A stretch of DNA of 18,696 bases from positions 1 through 18,696 of the forward strand of contig DATBLY010000020.1 in NCBI GenBank assembly GCA_036555125.1. Reading direction: 5' to 3'. This DNA comes from DATBLY01 sp036555125 (GTDB lineage: Bacteria > Actinomycetota > UBA4738 > HRBIN12). The position numbers and the translations under genes were made by a program. The notes under the pieces are model-generated. The model did no database searches. It was not told where the DNA came from and saw only the letters and a program-made list of their open reading frames with translations. Within the stretch, counting starts at the first letter, position 1. Each line of letters begins with the position of its first letter. This document shows positions 8,443 to 15,521 of this stretch, in pieces.

Positions 8443-9987
8443 CTAGACGTTCGAGTCGGGGAAGCTCGCCTTCTTCCGCTCGATCCACTCGAGGAGCTCC
8501 GCGTCGACGGCCTCGTCGATCGGCGGCGCCTCGTACTCGGCGAGCATCCGCTTCCAGATCGCGTTCGCTCGCTCGGCGGTGTCCTTCGAGCCCTCCAACT
8601 CCCACTGCTCGAAGCTGTTGTTGTCTGCGACCGATGACCGGTAGAACGCCGTCTCGAAGTTCGCGAGCGTGTGCGCCGTCCCCAGGAAGTGCTGGCCGGG
8701 GCCGTTCTCGACGATCGCGTCGATCGCCTGGCCGTTCGGGGATAGGTCGACGCCGTTCACGAACGCGGACACCATGCCGCACTGATCGAGGTCCATCACG
8801 AACTTCTCGTACCCCATCGAGAGGCCCCCCTCGAGCCATCCCGCGGCGTGCAGCACGAAGTTCGCGCCGGCGAGGATCGTCGGCTGCAGCGTGTTCGCCG
8901 ATTCGTAGGCCGCCTGGGCGTCCGGGATCTTCGATGCGGTCAGCGAGCCACCCGAGCGGAACGGGACGTTGAGCCGGCGCGCGAGCGCCGCCAGCGAGTA
9001 CAGGACGAGCGCGGGCTCGGGCGTGCCGAACGTCGGCGCGCCCGACTGCATCGACATGGACGACGCGAACGACCCGAGCACGACCGGCGCGCCCGGGCGC
9101 ACGAGCTGCACGTACGTCATCCCGGCCATCGACTCGGCGAGGGTCTGCGCCACGGCCCCCGCGACGGTGGCGGGGCTCATCGCCCCGGCCAGGATGAACG
9201 GGGTCATGATCAACCCCTGGTTCGCCTCGGCGTACGCGCGCGCCGCGCCCAGCATCGAGGAATCCCACACCAGAGGCGAGTTCGCGTTGATCAATGACAC
9301 CACGACGCAGTCGGTCTCGAGGCGCTCCGCGCCGAACAGGATCCGGCACATCTCGACCGTGTCGCGGGCCCGGTCCGGATGGGTGACGGAGCCCATGAAC
9401 GGCTTGTCCGAGTGGCGCATGTGCGCGTAGACCATGTCGTAATGCCGCTTGTTCACGGGCAGGTCGACCGGCTCGCAGACGGTTCCGCCGGAGTGGTGCA
9501 GGTACGGCGTCGCGTAGGCGAGCTTCACGAAGTTCCGGAAGTCCTCGATCGTGCCGTAGCGGCGCCCCTGGTCGAGGTCGGTCACGAACGGCGAGCCGTA
9601 CGCCGGCGCGAGCACCGTGTGCATCCCCCCGATCACGACGTCGTTCGCGGGGTTGCGAGCGTGCTGCGTGAAGCTCGGGGGTGCCGACGCCTGGATCAGG
9701 CTGCGGCACAGCCCTCGTGGGAACCGGACGAGCTCTCCCTCGACGTCGGCCCCGGCGCCCCGCAGCAGCTCGAGGGCGTCCGGCGCCCCCCGGAACTCGA
9801 TCCCCACCTGCTCGAGGATCGTGTCGGCGTTGTGCTCCATCAGCTCGAGGCCCTCCGTGGACAGGACCTCGAACGGAGCCATGGTCCGCGTCAGGAACGG
9901 GACCTTCTCGACCGCCGCGTGCAGGCGGGCGGCCTGCCGTCCCGCGCGGCCCCCGCTGCGTCGACGGCCCGCCGTGGCGTCGCTCAC
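8443..9987 (-). CDS. MttB-superfamily corrinoid methyltransferase (non-pyrrolysine, glycine betaine-type)
   Basis: A 514-residue member of the trimethylamine methyltransferase (MttB) superfamily, which transfers a methyl group from a methylated amine to a Co(I) corrinoid protein. Family segments are FEVLSTEGLELMEHNADTIL, EFRNFVKLAYATPYLHHSGG-like text (residues 149-168), the CEPVDLP loop, SLINANSPLVWD, GAMSPATVAGAVAQ, and GGSLTASKIPDAQAAYES (346-363), the region around the active site. There is no internal amber codon, so it belongs with the non-Pyl branch that includes MtgB, MtpB, MtcB and MtyB, acting on quaternary amines rather than trimethylamine. The GTG start overlaps the activator stop as GTGA. 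The first 21 residues are basic and not conserved. It is the last gene of the corrinoid operon and converges with the glycoside hydrolase; the exact substrate is unknown. Confidence 0.9.
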   Translation of the reverse strand: MSDATAGRRRSGGRAGRQAARLHAAVEKVPFLTRTMAPFEVLSTEGLELMEHNADTILEQVGIEFRGAPDALELLRGAGADVEGELVRFPRGLCRSLIQASAPPSFTQHARNPANDVVIGGMHTVLAPAYGSPFVTDLDQGRRYGTIEDFRNFVKLAYATPYLHHSGGTVCEPVDLPVNKRHYDMVYAHMRHSDKPFMGSVTHPDRARDTVEMCRILFGAERLETDCVVVSLINANSPLVWDSSMLGAARAYAEANQGLIMTPFILAGAMSPATVAGAVAQTLAESMAGMTYVQLVRPGAPVVLGSFASSMSMQSGAPTFGTPEPALVLYSLAALARRLNVPFRSGGSLTASKIPDAQAAYESANTLQPTILAGANFVLHAAGWLEGGLSMGYEKFVMDLDQCGMVSAFVNGVDLSPNGQAIDAIVENGPGQHFLGTAHTLANFETAFYRSSVADNNSFEQWELEGSKDTAERANAIWKRMLAEYEAPPIDEAVDAELLEWIERKKASFPDSNV

Positions 9988-12005
9988 GTCCGACTCCCCT
10001 CCTGGATCTGATCCCCGGCCCGTCGCCTGCGGCGCGGGCGGGCATCCGATGGTGCGGCGCGACGCGGTGCCGGAAGATCGACGGTGCTGCCCAGGCGCTC
10101 GTAGGGATCGCTCGCGTGCGGGATGCCCATCGCCCCGACGAAGTGCTCCTGGAAGCGCGGCTCCACCGCGGTCTCCATCTTCTCGACCCCGCGGACCACC
10201 TCCTCGATCTCGGCGCGGCTCGCGCGGTTCAGCAACGCGATCCGCGCTCCGGTCCCGGCCGCGTTGCCGGCGGCGGTCACCCCGGCCGGATCACAGTCCG
10301 GCACCAGGCCGAGCACCAGCGCGTGCACCGGATCGATCTGCGCACCGAAGGCGCCTGCCAGCCGGATCCGATCGACCCGTTCGATGCCGGATCGGTCCAT
10401 CAACAAGCGACAGCCCGCCCACAGCGCCGCCTTCGCGAGCTGGACCTGCCGGACGTCGTTCTGCGTGATCGTCAGCCGCGGCTCGCCCTCTCGCAACACG
10501 TAGGCGAACGTCCGCCCGTCGGGAACCACGCGGGGGGTGCGCGCGGCCAGCGACCCGTCGATCGTCCCGTCGCTCGCGATCACCCCCGCCAGGAAGAGCT
10601 CGGCGATCACCTCGATGATGCCCGAGCCGCAGACGCCGGTGACGGCCGTATCCCCGAACCCCGGCTCGTCGGACCAGGCGTCCGTGCCGATCACCTTGAC
10701 CCGCGGCTCCAAGCTGTCCCGGTCGATCCGGACGCGCTCGATCGCGCCCGGCGCCGCGCGCTGGCCGCAGGAGATCTGCGCCCCCTCGAACGCCGGGCCC
10801 GTCGGGCTCGACGCGGCCAGCAGGCGGTCGCGGTCGCCCAGGACGATCTCGGCGTTCGTGCCGACGTCGACGATCAGGTTCACGACGTCCTGCCGGTACG
10901 GAGCCTCCGACAGGATCACGCCGGCCGCGTCCGCCCCGACGTGCCCGGCGATGCACGGCAGCACGTAGACGCGGGCTCCGGGGTTCGCATGGAGGTCGAG
11001 CTCGACCGCCCGCCGATGCACGGCCCGGTCGGTCGCGAGGGCGAACGGCGCACCGCCGAGCTCGGTCGGGTCGAGGCCGAGGAACAGGTGATGCATGATC
11101 GGGTTCCCGACGACGGTGAGCTCCAGGACGTCCTCGCGCGATGCCCCGGCGGCGTCGACCAACTCAGCGATCAGGGTGTCGACGCCCTCCCTCACGACGC
11201 GGGTCAGCTCCGCGTCGGCACCCGGATGCATCATCACGTAGCTCACGCGGCTCATCAGGTCCTCGCCGAAGCGGATCTGCGGGTTCATCGCCCCCGCCGA
11301 GGCGAGCACCTCACCGCTCTCCAGGTCGCACAGGTGCCCGGCGAGCGTGGTCGAGCCGACGTCGAACGCGACCCCCAGCGCCCGATCGCGGAACCCCGGC
11401 CAGATCGCGGTGATCGAGCGTCCCTCGTGCACGGCGGCCGTCGCCGTCCAGCCGCCCGCGCGCAGCGCCCGCTGGAGGCCGGCCAGGACGGACGGGTCGG
11501 CCTCCAGGCCGGTGAGGCCCCAGTCGCGCTCGAGCGCCTCGAGCACGCGCGTCAGGTCCCCGCTCGGATCGGCCAGATCGGGCTCCCGGACCTCCACGTA
11601 GTGGAGCTTCACGACCGGGTCCACCTCGATCGGGTGGGCGTCGGCCTCCTTGCGCACGACCTGCCGGTGCACCTGGCTCTCGGGCGGCACGTCGACCACC
11701 AGGTCTCCCGCGATGCGCGCGTGACACCCGAGACGCCGGTCCGCGGCCAGCCCGGACCGCTCGCGGAACAGGGCTTCGGGCGCGGAGAGCGGGGTGAGGT
11801 GCTCCGCGCTCGAGGCGATCCCGTGCTTCGCGAACGTCCCTTCGCTCACCACGATCTGGCATCGGCCGCAGATCCCACGGCCGCCACACACGGAGTCGAG
11901 GTCGACCGCCAGGGCGCGGGCCGCGTCGAGCAGGTTCGTCCCGGCGGCGAACCGGCCCCGCTTGCCCGAGGGGGTGAAGACGACGAGGGCCTCGCCCGCG
12001 CTCAC
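9984..12005 (-). CDS. RamA-like reductive activator of corrinoid proteins ([2Fe-2S] plus DUF4445 ASKHA domain)
   Basis: A 673-residue protein expected to use ATP and low-potential electrons to reduce inactive Co(II) corrinoid to Co(I). An N-terminal plant-type [2Fe-2S] ferredoxin domain (about 1-110) has Cys40, Cys46 and Cys49 in CGGRGICGRC and Cys94 in RLGCHA. After a linker, the ASKHA/DUF4445 domain shows VAFDVGSTTLAGHL, NPQIRFGEDLMSRVSY, TVVGNPIMHHLFLGLDP, VDVGTNAEIVLG, GPAFEGAQISCG and VCGSGIIEVIAEL, with FQEHFVGAMGIPH closing the conserved part. The last 25 or so residues are a basic Arg-rich tail not typical of the family. The GTG start overlaps the methyltransferase stop as GTGA and the stop overlaps the MttB start likewise. 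This is the [2Fe-2S] form, unlike the two [4Fe-4S] version of methanogen RamA. Confidence 0.92.
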   Translation of the reverse strand: MSAGEALVVFTPSGKRGRFAAGTNLLDAARALAVDLDSVCGGRGICGRCQIVVSEGTFAKHGIASSAEHLTPLSAPEALFRERSGLAADRRLGCHARIAGDLVVDVPPESQVHRQVVRKEADAHPIEVDPVVKLHYVEVREPDLADPSGDLTRVLEALERDWGLTGLEADPSVLAGLQRALRAGGWTATAAVHEGRSITAIWPGFRDRALGVAFDVGSTTLAGHLCDLESGEVLASAGAMNPQIRFGEDLMSRVSYVMMHPGADAELTRVVREGVDTLIAELVDAAGASREDVLELTVVGNPIMHHLFLGLDPTELGGAPFALATDRAVHRRAVELDLHANPGARVYVLPCIAGHVGADAAGVILSEAPYRQDVVNLIVDVGTNAEIVLGDRDRLLAASSPTGPAFEGAQISCGQRAAPGAIERVRIDRDSLEPRVKVIGTDAWSDEPGFGDTAVTGVCGSGIIEVIAELFLAGVIASDGTIDGSLAARTPRVVPDGRTFAYVLREGEPRLTITQNDVRQVQLAKAALWAGCRLLMDRSGIERVDRIRLAGAFGAQIDPVHALVLGLVPDCDPAGVTAAGNAAGTGARIALLNRASRAEIEEVVRGVEKMETAVEPRFQEHFVGAMGIPHASDPYERLGSTVDLPAPRRAAPSDARPRRRRRAGDQIQEGSRT

Positions 12006-12949
12006 GGGCCCGCCGGCGCCGCGTCGCCGGACGGCGACGCGGCCTCGGCCCCCAGGCGCGCGGCCCGGCCTCCCCGCCGCCGGCCGCCGCCGTCGGCGGC
12101 GGCCGGCCGCTCGCCGTAGCGGCCGATCCACGCCTCGGCGTGCGCGTCGTTCCCCATCAGGACGTCGGCGGCCATGACCGCCCGACGGACCTCCTCGTGG
12201 AGCGGGCTCGTGATCGCGGAGGTCATCCCGCTCGCGATCGCCATCGTCAGGAAGGCGCCGTTCAAGCCGTTGCGGTTGGGCAGCCCGAAGCTCACGTTCG
12301 ACGCCCCGCACGTCGTGTTGACGCCGAGCTCCTCGCGCAACCGCCGGACCAGCGCGAACACCTGCCGTCCGGCCGTGCGCATCGCGCCGATCGGCATCAC
12401 GAGCGGATCCACGACGACGTCTTCCCGTCCGATCCCGTGATCGGCGGCCCGCCGGACGATCCGCTCCGCCACCGCGAAGCGCACATCCGGGTCCTCGCTG
12501 ATCCCGGTCTCGTCGTTGGTGATCGCGACCACCGCGGCTCCATGCTTGGCGACGAGCGGGAGCACCGACTCCAGCCGGTCCTCCTCACCCGTGACGGAGT
12601 TCACGAGCGGCTTGCCCTCGTACGCGTCGAGCCCGGCTTCGAGGGCGGCCACGATCGACGAGTCGATCGAGAGCGGGACGTCGGTCAGCGACTGGACCAG
12701 CCTCACGGTCTGGGCGAGGATCGCCGGCTCGTCGGCGAGCGGGATCCCGGCGTTCACGTCCAGCATCCGCGCGCCGGCCTCGACCTGCGCGAGCGTGTCC
12801 GCCACCACGGTCGAGAAGTCGCCCGCCTGCATCTCCGCCGCCAGGCGGGGTCGGCCGGTCGGGTTGATCCGCTCGCCGATGATCACGAACGGCCGGTCGA
12901 ACCCGATCGCCACCTCCTTCGTCGCCGAGCTGAGGATCGTGTCGGTCAT
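12002..12949 (-). CDS. MtrH/MtgA-like methylcorrinoid:tetrahydrofolate methyltransferase
   Basis: A 315-residue pterin-binding TIM-barrel enzyme. Residues 23-33 read IIGERINPTGR, followed by LDVNAGIP (63-70), PLSIDSS with Asp96, LVNSVTGEEDRL with Asn117, VDPLVMPIG (180-188) and CGASNVSFGLPNR with Asn218. These are the tetrahydrofolate contacts of the methyltransferase/dihydropteroate synthase superfamily. In betaine systems the MtgA protein moves the methyl from the corrinoid protein to THF, which fits the neighbours here; the opposite direction is chemically possible. The core ends near residue 280; a 35-residue Ala/Gly/Arg/Pro tail follows, whose coding DNA contains a strong hairpin. The ATG start overlaps the preceding stop as ATGA. 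Confidence 0.9.
   Translation of the reverse strand: MTDTILSSATKEVAIGFDRPFVIIGERINPTGRPRLAAEMQAGDFSTVVADTLAQVEAGARMLDVNAGIPLADEPAILAQTVRLVQSLTDVPLSIDSSIVAALEAGLDAYEGKPLVNSVTGEEDRLESVLPLVAKHGAAVVAITNDETGISEDPDVRFAVAERIVRRAADHGIGREDVVVDPLVMPIGAMRTAGRQVFALVRRLREELGVNTTCGASNVSFGLPNRNGLNGAFLTMAIASGMTSAITSPLHEEVRRAVMAADVLMGNDAHAEAWIGRYGERPAAADGGGRRRGGRAARLGAEAASPSGDAAPAGP
12079..12107 (-). repeat. Perfect inverted repeat within the methyltransferase tail
   Basis: Two 14-base arms, GCCGGCCGCCGCCG and its reverse complement, flank a single T at 12093. In RNA this folds to a very stable GC-only hairpin located inside the last 110 bases of the methyltransferase gene, ahead of the activator start. There is no U-tract. 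It encodes part of the Ala/Gly/Arg tail. It may modulate operon transcript stability, or may simply reflect low-complexity coding. Confidence 0.6.
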
Positions 12950-13245
12950 CCCGCCACCCCCCCGTCGCGGGCGAGCACATCCAGCACGTCGTCCGGGTAG
13001 GCGGCCTCGAGCCGCTCGGCCTCGGCGGCGACCGCGGTGTCGAGGTCGCCCTCGCAGGGCGACGACACCTTGCGCCACGCGTCGAGGTAGTCGTCGGTCC
13101 CGATCAGCCCGGCGCGCGTCGCCGCCAGGTCGATCGCCTCCTGGAAGCGGTCCGACAGGACCGCCCGGACCGCGCCTCGCCCCTGTCCGGCCACGACCTG
13201 CGCCGGGATGTCACGCCACCAGATCACCGTCAGCTCAGCCGGCAC
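12946..13245 (-). CDS. 'Virulence factor' family protein (PF13769-like), small conserved
   Basis: A 99-residue cytosolic protein that begins MPAELTVIWWRDIPAQVVAG and continues SDRFQEAIDLAATRAGL and DDYLDAWRK, matching the short family labelled 'virulence factor' (PF13769). The name is historical and no biochemical role is established to my knowledge. It is placed between the DUF1638 gene, which it overlaps by 11 bases, and the MtgA-like methyltransferase, which it overlaps as ATGA. The tight coupling argues that it acts with the corrinoid methyl-transfer proteins, perhaps as an accessory or regulatory subunit; that is inference. The start is GTG at 13245. No signal peptide or membrane segment is visible. 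Confidence 0.82.
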   Translation of the reverse strand: MPAELTVIWWRDIPAQVVAGQGRGAVRAVLSDRFQEAIDLAATRAGLIGTDDYLDAWRKVSSPCEGDLDTAVAAEAERLEAAYPDDVLDVLARDGGVAG

Positions 13246-13897
13246 GCGCGGCCTCCTCGAACGTCTCGAGCGAGGGGCGGAGATCGCCCAGCCCGGTCCG
13301 GCGGACCTCGAGCCGCAGCCCGAGGAACGCCGCCGCCCGCGCCGCGCGGTCCTCGAGCGCCGGATCGTCGGTCTGCGCCAGGTAGACGACCCGGACGTAG
13401 TTCCCGAAGTACGCGGGCAGGAGCTCGGGGTGATCGTCCAGGCGGAGCCCGCGGACGACGAGCCGATCGAAGTGGCGGCAGAGGAAGTCGGTCAGGTAGA
13501 AGGTGCGGGGCTCCGCCCCGTGCATCGCGAGCCAGTCCTCGACCCCCGCGAAGAAGGCGTAGCAGTGGTCTCCCGGCAGGCGTCCCACGTCGTGACGCTC
13601 GAGCACCGCGTCGAGCGCGCCGCCGGTCCCGCAGTCGGCGTAGGCCACGAAGAACGCGTCGAACGCGCCCGAGGCTTCCGCCTCGGTGAGGCGCTCGTCG
13701 ACGAGTCCGGCGATCAGCTTCGGTGTGTTGTGGAGCTTCCCCGGGAGGCAGCGGAGCGTCACGTGGGTCCAGCCGTTCAGCTCGATCACCCGGAGCACCT
13801 CGCGCGCGATCGCGCCGCACGCCAGCACGAACAGGTTGGGGGCGCGCGCCTCCGGCGACGCCTCGAACAGCACCTCGTCGTCAAGCAGTCGCTGCAC
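13235..13897 (-). CDS. DUF1638 protein
   Basis: A 220-residue protein of the DUF1638 family. Conserved blocks are LFVLACGAIAREV (Cys27), TLRCLPGKLHNTP (Cys50), FVAYADCGTGGALD (Cys89), GDHCYAFFAG (His111, Cys112), TFYLTDFLCRHFDRLV (Cys140, His142) and YFGNYVRVVYLAQ. The conserved Cys/His set suggests metal or corrinoid contact, but no function is known. It follows the corrinoid protein directly: a GTG at 13897 would overlap it by 17 bases, while a GTG at 13873 would begin 7 bases after its stop; I keep the longer form, with the start uncertain. Its position between the methyl carrier and the methyltransferase makes it a candidate unknown component of the pathway. Confidence 0.88.
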   Translation of the reverse strand: MQRLLDDEVLFEASPEARAPNLFVLACGAIAREVLRVIELNGWTHVTLRCLPGKLHNTPKLIAGLVDERLTEAEASGAFDAFFVAYADCGTGGALDAVLERHDVGRLPGDHCYAFFAGVEDWLAMHGAEPRTFYLTDFLCRHFDRLVVRGLRLDDHPELLPAYFGNYVRVVYLAQTDDPALEDRAARAAAFLGLRLEVRRTGLGDLRPSLETFEEAARAG

Positions 13898-14603
13898 GAC
13901 GCGCCATCACCAGGGCCTGCGCCGTCTCGGCCGCCACCGCGGCGTCGCGGCAGTACGCATCCGCGCCGACGGCCTTGCCGAACTCCTCGTTCAGCGGCGC
14001 GCCGCCGACCAGGACGATGTAGTCGTCGCGGATCCCGCGCTCGATCAGCTCGTCGATCACGACCTTCATGTACGGCATCGTCGTCGTGAGCAGCGCGCTC
14101 ATCCCCAGGATGTCCGGCCGATGCTCCTCGAGCGCTTCCAGGTACTTCTCGACGGGGTTGTTGATCCCCAGGTCGACGACGTCGAACCCGGCGCCCTCGA
14201 GCATCATCGCGACCAGGTTCTTCCCGATGTCGTGGATGTCGCCCTTGACGGTGCCGATCACGACCTTGCCGACGCGCACCGCCCCCGTCTCGGCCAGGAG
14301 CGGCCGGAGGATCTCCATCCCCGCCTTCATCGCGTTCGCGGCGAGCAGGACCTCGGGCACGAACAGGATCCCGTCGCGGAAGTCGATGCCGACGATCCGC
14401 ATCCCCTCGACGAGCGCGTCGTTCAACACGCGATCGGCGGACCAGCCCCGCGCGAGCAGGATCCGCGTCCCCTCGACGATCTCGTCGGCGAGCCCGTCGT
14501 AGAGATCGTCGTGCATCTGCTTCGTCAGCTCGTCGTCGGGCAGAGATGCGAGGTCGATCTCCTGGTCGTCTCCGCCCTGCATCGCGCGCTCCGGCTCGGC
14601 CAT
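13881..14603 (-). CDS. Methyl-carrying corrinoid (B12-binding) protein, MtgC/MttC-like
   Basis: A 240-residue two-domain corrinoid protein. Residues about 22-105 form the helical cap (B12-binding_2), ending FVPEVLLAANAMKAGMEIL. The Rossmann-like B12 domain follows: GTVKGDIHDIGKNL with the cobalt-ligand His124, MSALLTTTMPYMK (168-180) at the dimethylbenzimidazole tail groove, and VLVGGAPLNEEF. It would shuttle the methyl group between the MttB homologue and the MtgA-like enzyme. The ATG at 14603 is preferred over a GTG at 14609 because a perfect TAGGAGGTG ribosome site overlaps the stop of the MetF gene at proper spacing. This is the strongest ribosome site within the operon, which would suit a carrier needed in excess. 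Confidence 0.94.
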   Translation of the reverse strand: MAEPERAMQGGDDQEIDLASLPDDELTKQMHDDLYDGLADEIVEGTRILLARGWSADRVLNDALVEGMRIVGIDFRDGILFVPEVLLAANAMKAGMEILRPLLAETGAVRVGKVVIGTVKGDIHDIGKNLVAMMLEGAGFDVVDLGINNPVEKYLEALEEHRPDILGMSALLTTTMPYMKVVIDELIERGIRDDYIVLVGGAPLNEEFGKAVGADAYCRDAAVAAETAQALVMARRAATA

Positions 14604-14612
14604 CTCCACCTC

Positions 14613-15521
14613 CTACGACGCCGTGTCCTCGTCGGCGAGTTCGCCGATCGGACGAGCCGCACCCCGATACGCGGCCACGACGCCACGACGCCACGCCTCG
14701 GTGGCTTCGACCTGGTTGAACGTGAAGAGGTGGAACCCCTCGATGCCGTAGTCGGGGTTCGCCAGGTACGGCTCGATCAGCGTCACGAACGCGTCCGGGC
14801 GGTAGCCGCCGCGCTTCATCAGGCGCGCCACGAGCCCTCCGTACTTGCTGACGTACTTCACCGACGGACCGACCCCGACCCGGAGCGATACCTCGATCAG
14901 CTTCCGGCGGTTCACCGCGCCCGCCATCCCGAGGTAGACGGGCAGCCCCACCCCTCGCTCGCGGATCCGGGCGATCCAGCTCGCGATCGCCGCCGGGTCG
15001 AAGCAGATCTGGGTGGCGACGTGGTGCGCGAACGGTGCCTTGCGGGCGAGCTCGTCCATCAGGACCGCGTCGGCGATCAGGGGATGACCCTCCGGATAAC
15101 CGCCGATCCCGATCTCGAGCGGCTCGTGCGCCTCGGCCGCGATCGCCTCGAGCAGATCGAGCGCCGAGGCGTACGGACCGACCGGGTCGTGGCCGTCGCC
15201 CCCGATCACGAAGACCCTCGGGAAGCCGCCCGCGCCCAGGCGTCCGAGGATCTCCTGCAGATGGCCCCGGCTCCGCACCGTGCGCGCCGACACGTGCGGC
15301 ACGACCTCGTAGCCGGCCACGTGCAGCCGTTCGGCGATCCCGAGCGTCCGGTCGGGGCCCTTCCCCGGCGAGCACGTGACGGTCAACGTCGACCCGGGGG
15401 CGACGTGCGCCTCCACGCGGCCCTCGATCCCGCCCATCGGGATCACCTCCAGCCGCGAGCGCTCGAGCACCGAGGCGAGGTCCGGCGCGTCGCCGCCCCC
15501 GATCCGCGTGACGTCAGGCAA
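14613..15521 (-). CDS. metF: Methylenetetrahydrofolate reductase, MetF-like
   Basis: A 302-residue flavin-dependent MTHFR, close to the E. coli MetF length and lacking any regulatory C-terminal domain. Residues that can be lined up with E. coli MetF are Glu25 (in RLEVIPM, active-site Glu), Asp109 (in VFVIGGDG) and Gln171 (in ATQICFDP); GYPEGHP and LPVYLGMAG are also typical. In this operon it would oxidise methyl-THF made from the demethylated substrate to methylene-THF, although the isolated enzyme normally runs in the reductive direction; a role in methionine supply cannot be excluded. The start is TTG at 15521, supported by GGAGG seven bases upstream and by an 8-base overlap with the regulator gene. 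No MetV-like partner is visible. Confidence 0.88.
   Translation of the reverse strand: MPDVTRIGGGDAPDLASVLERSRLEVIPMGGIEGRVEAHVAPGSTLTVTCSPGKGPDRTLGIAERLHVAGYEVVPHVSARTVRSRGHLQEILGRLGAGGFPRVFVIGGDGHDPVGPYASALDLLEAIAAEAHEPLEIGIGGYPEGHPLIADAVLMDELARKAPFAHHVATQICFDPAAIASWIARIRERGVGLPVYLGMAGAVNRRKLIEVSLRVGVGPSVKYVSKYGGLVARLMKRGGYRPDAFVTLIEPYLANPDYGIEGFHLFTFNQVEATEAWRRGVVAAYRGAARPIGELADEDTAS

Noticed and set aside
7418..10045. A long minus-strand open frame covering the glycoside hydrolase 3' end and the MttB gene.
   Set aside because: Different frame from the MttB homologue, composition is almost all Arg/Gly/Ala, and no domain is recognisable.
9681..12119. An 812-codon plus-strand frame opposite the RamA-like gene.
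   Set aside because: Mirror frame of a well-supported gene; no motif and no ribosome site.
14604..14609. GTG at 14609 as start of the corrinoid protein.
   Set aside because: The ATG at 14603 has much better spacing from the TAGGAGGTG ribosome site, while the GTG lies almost on it.
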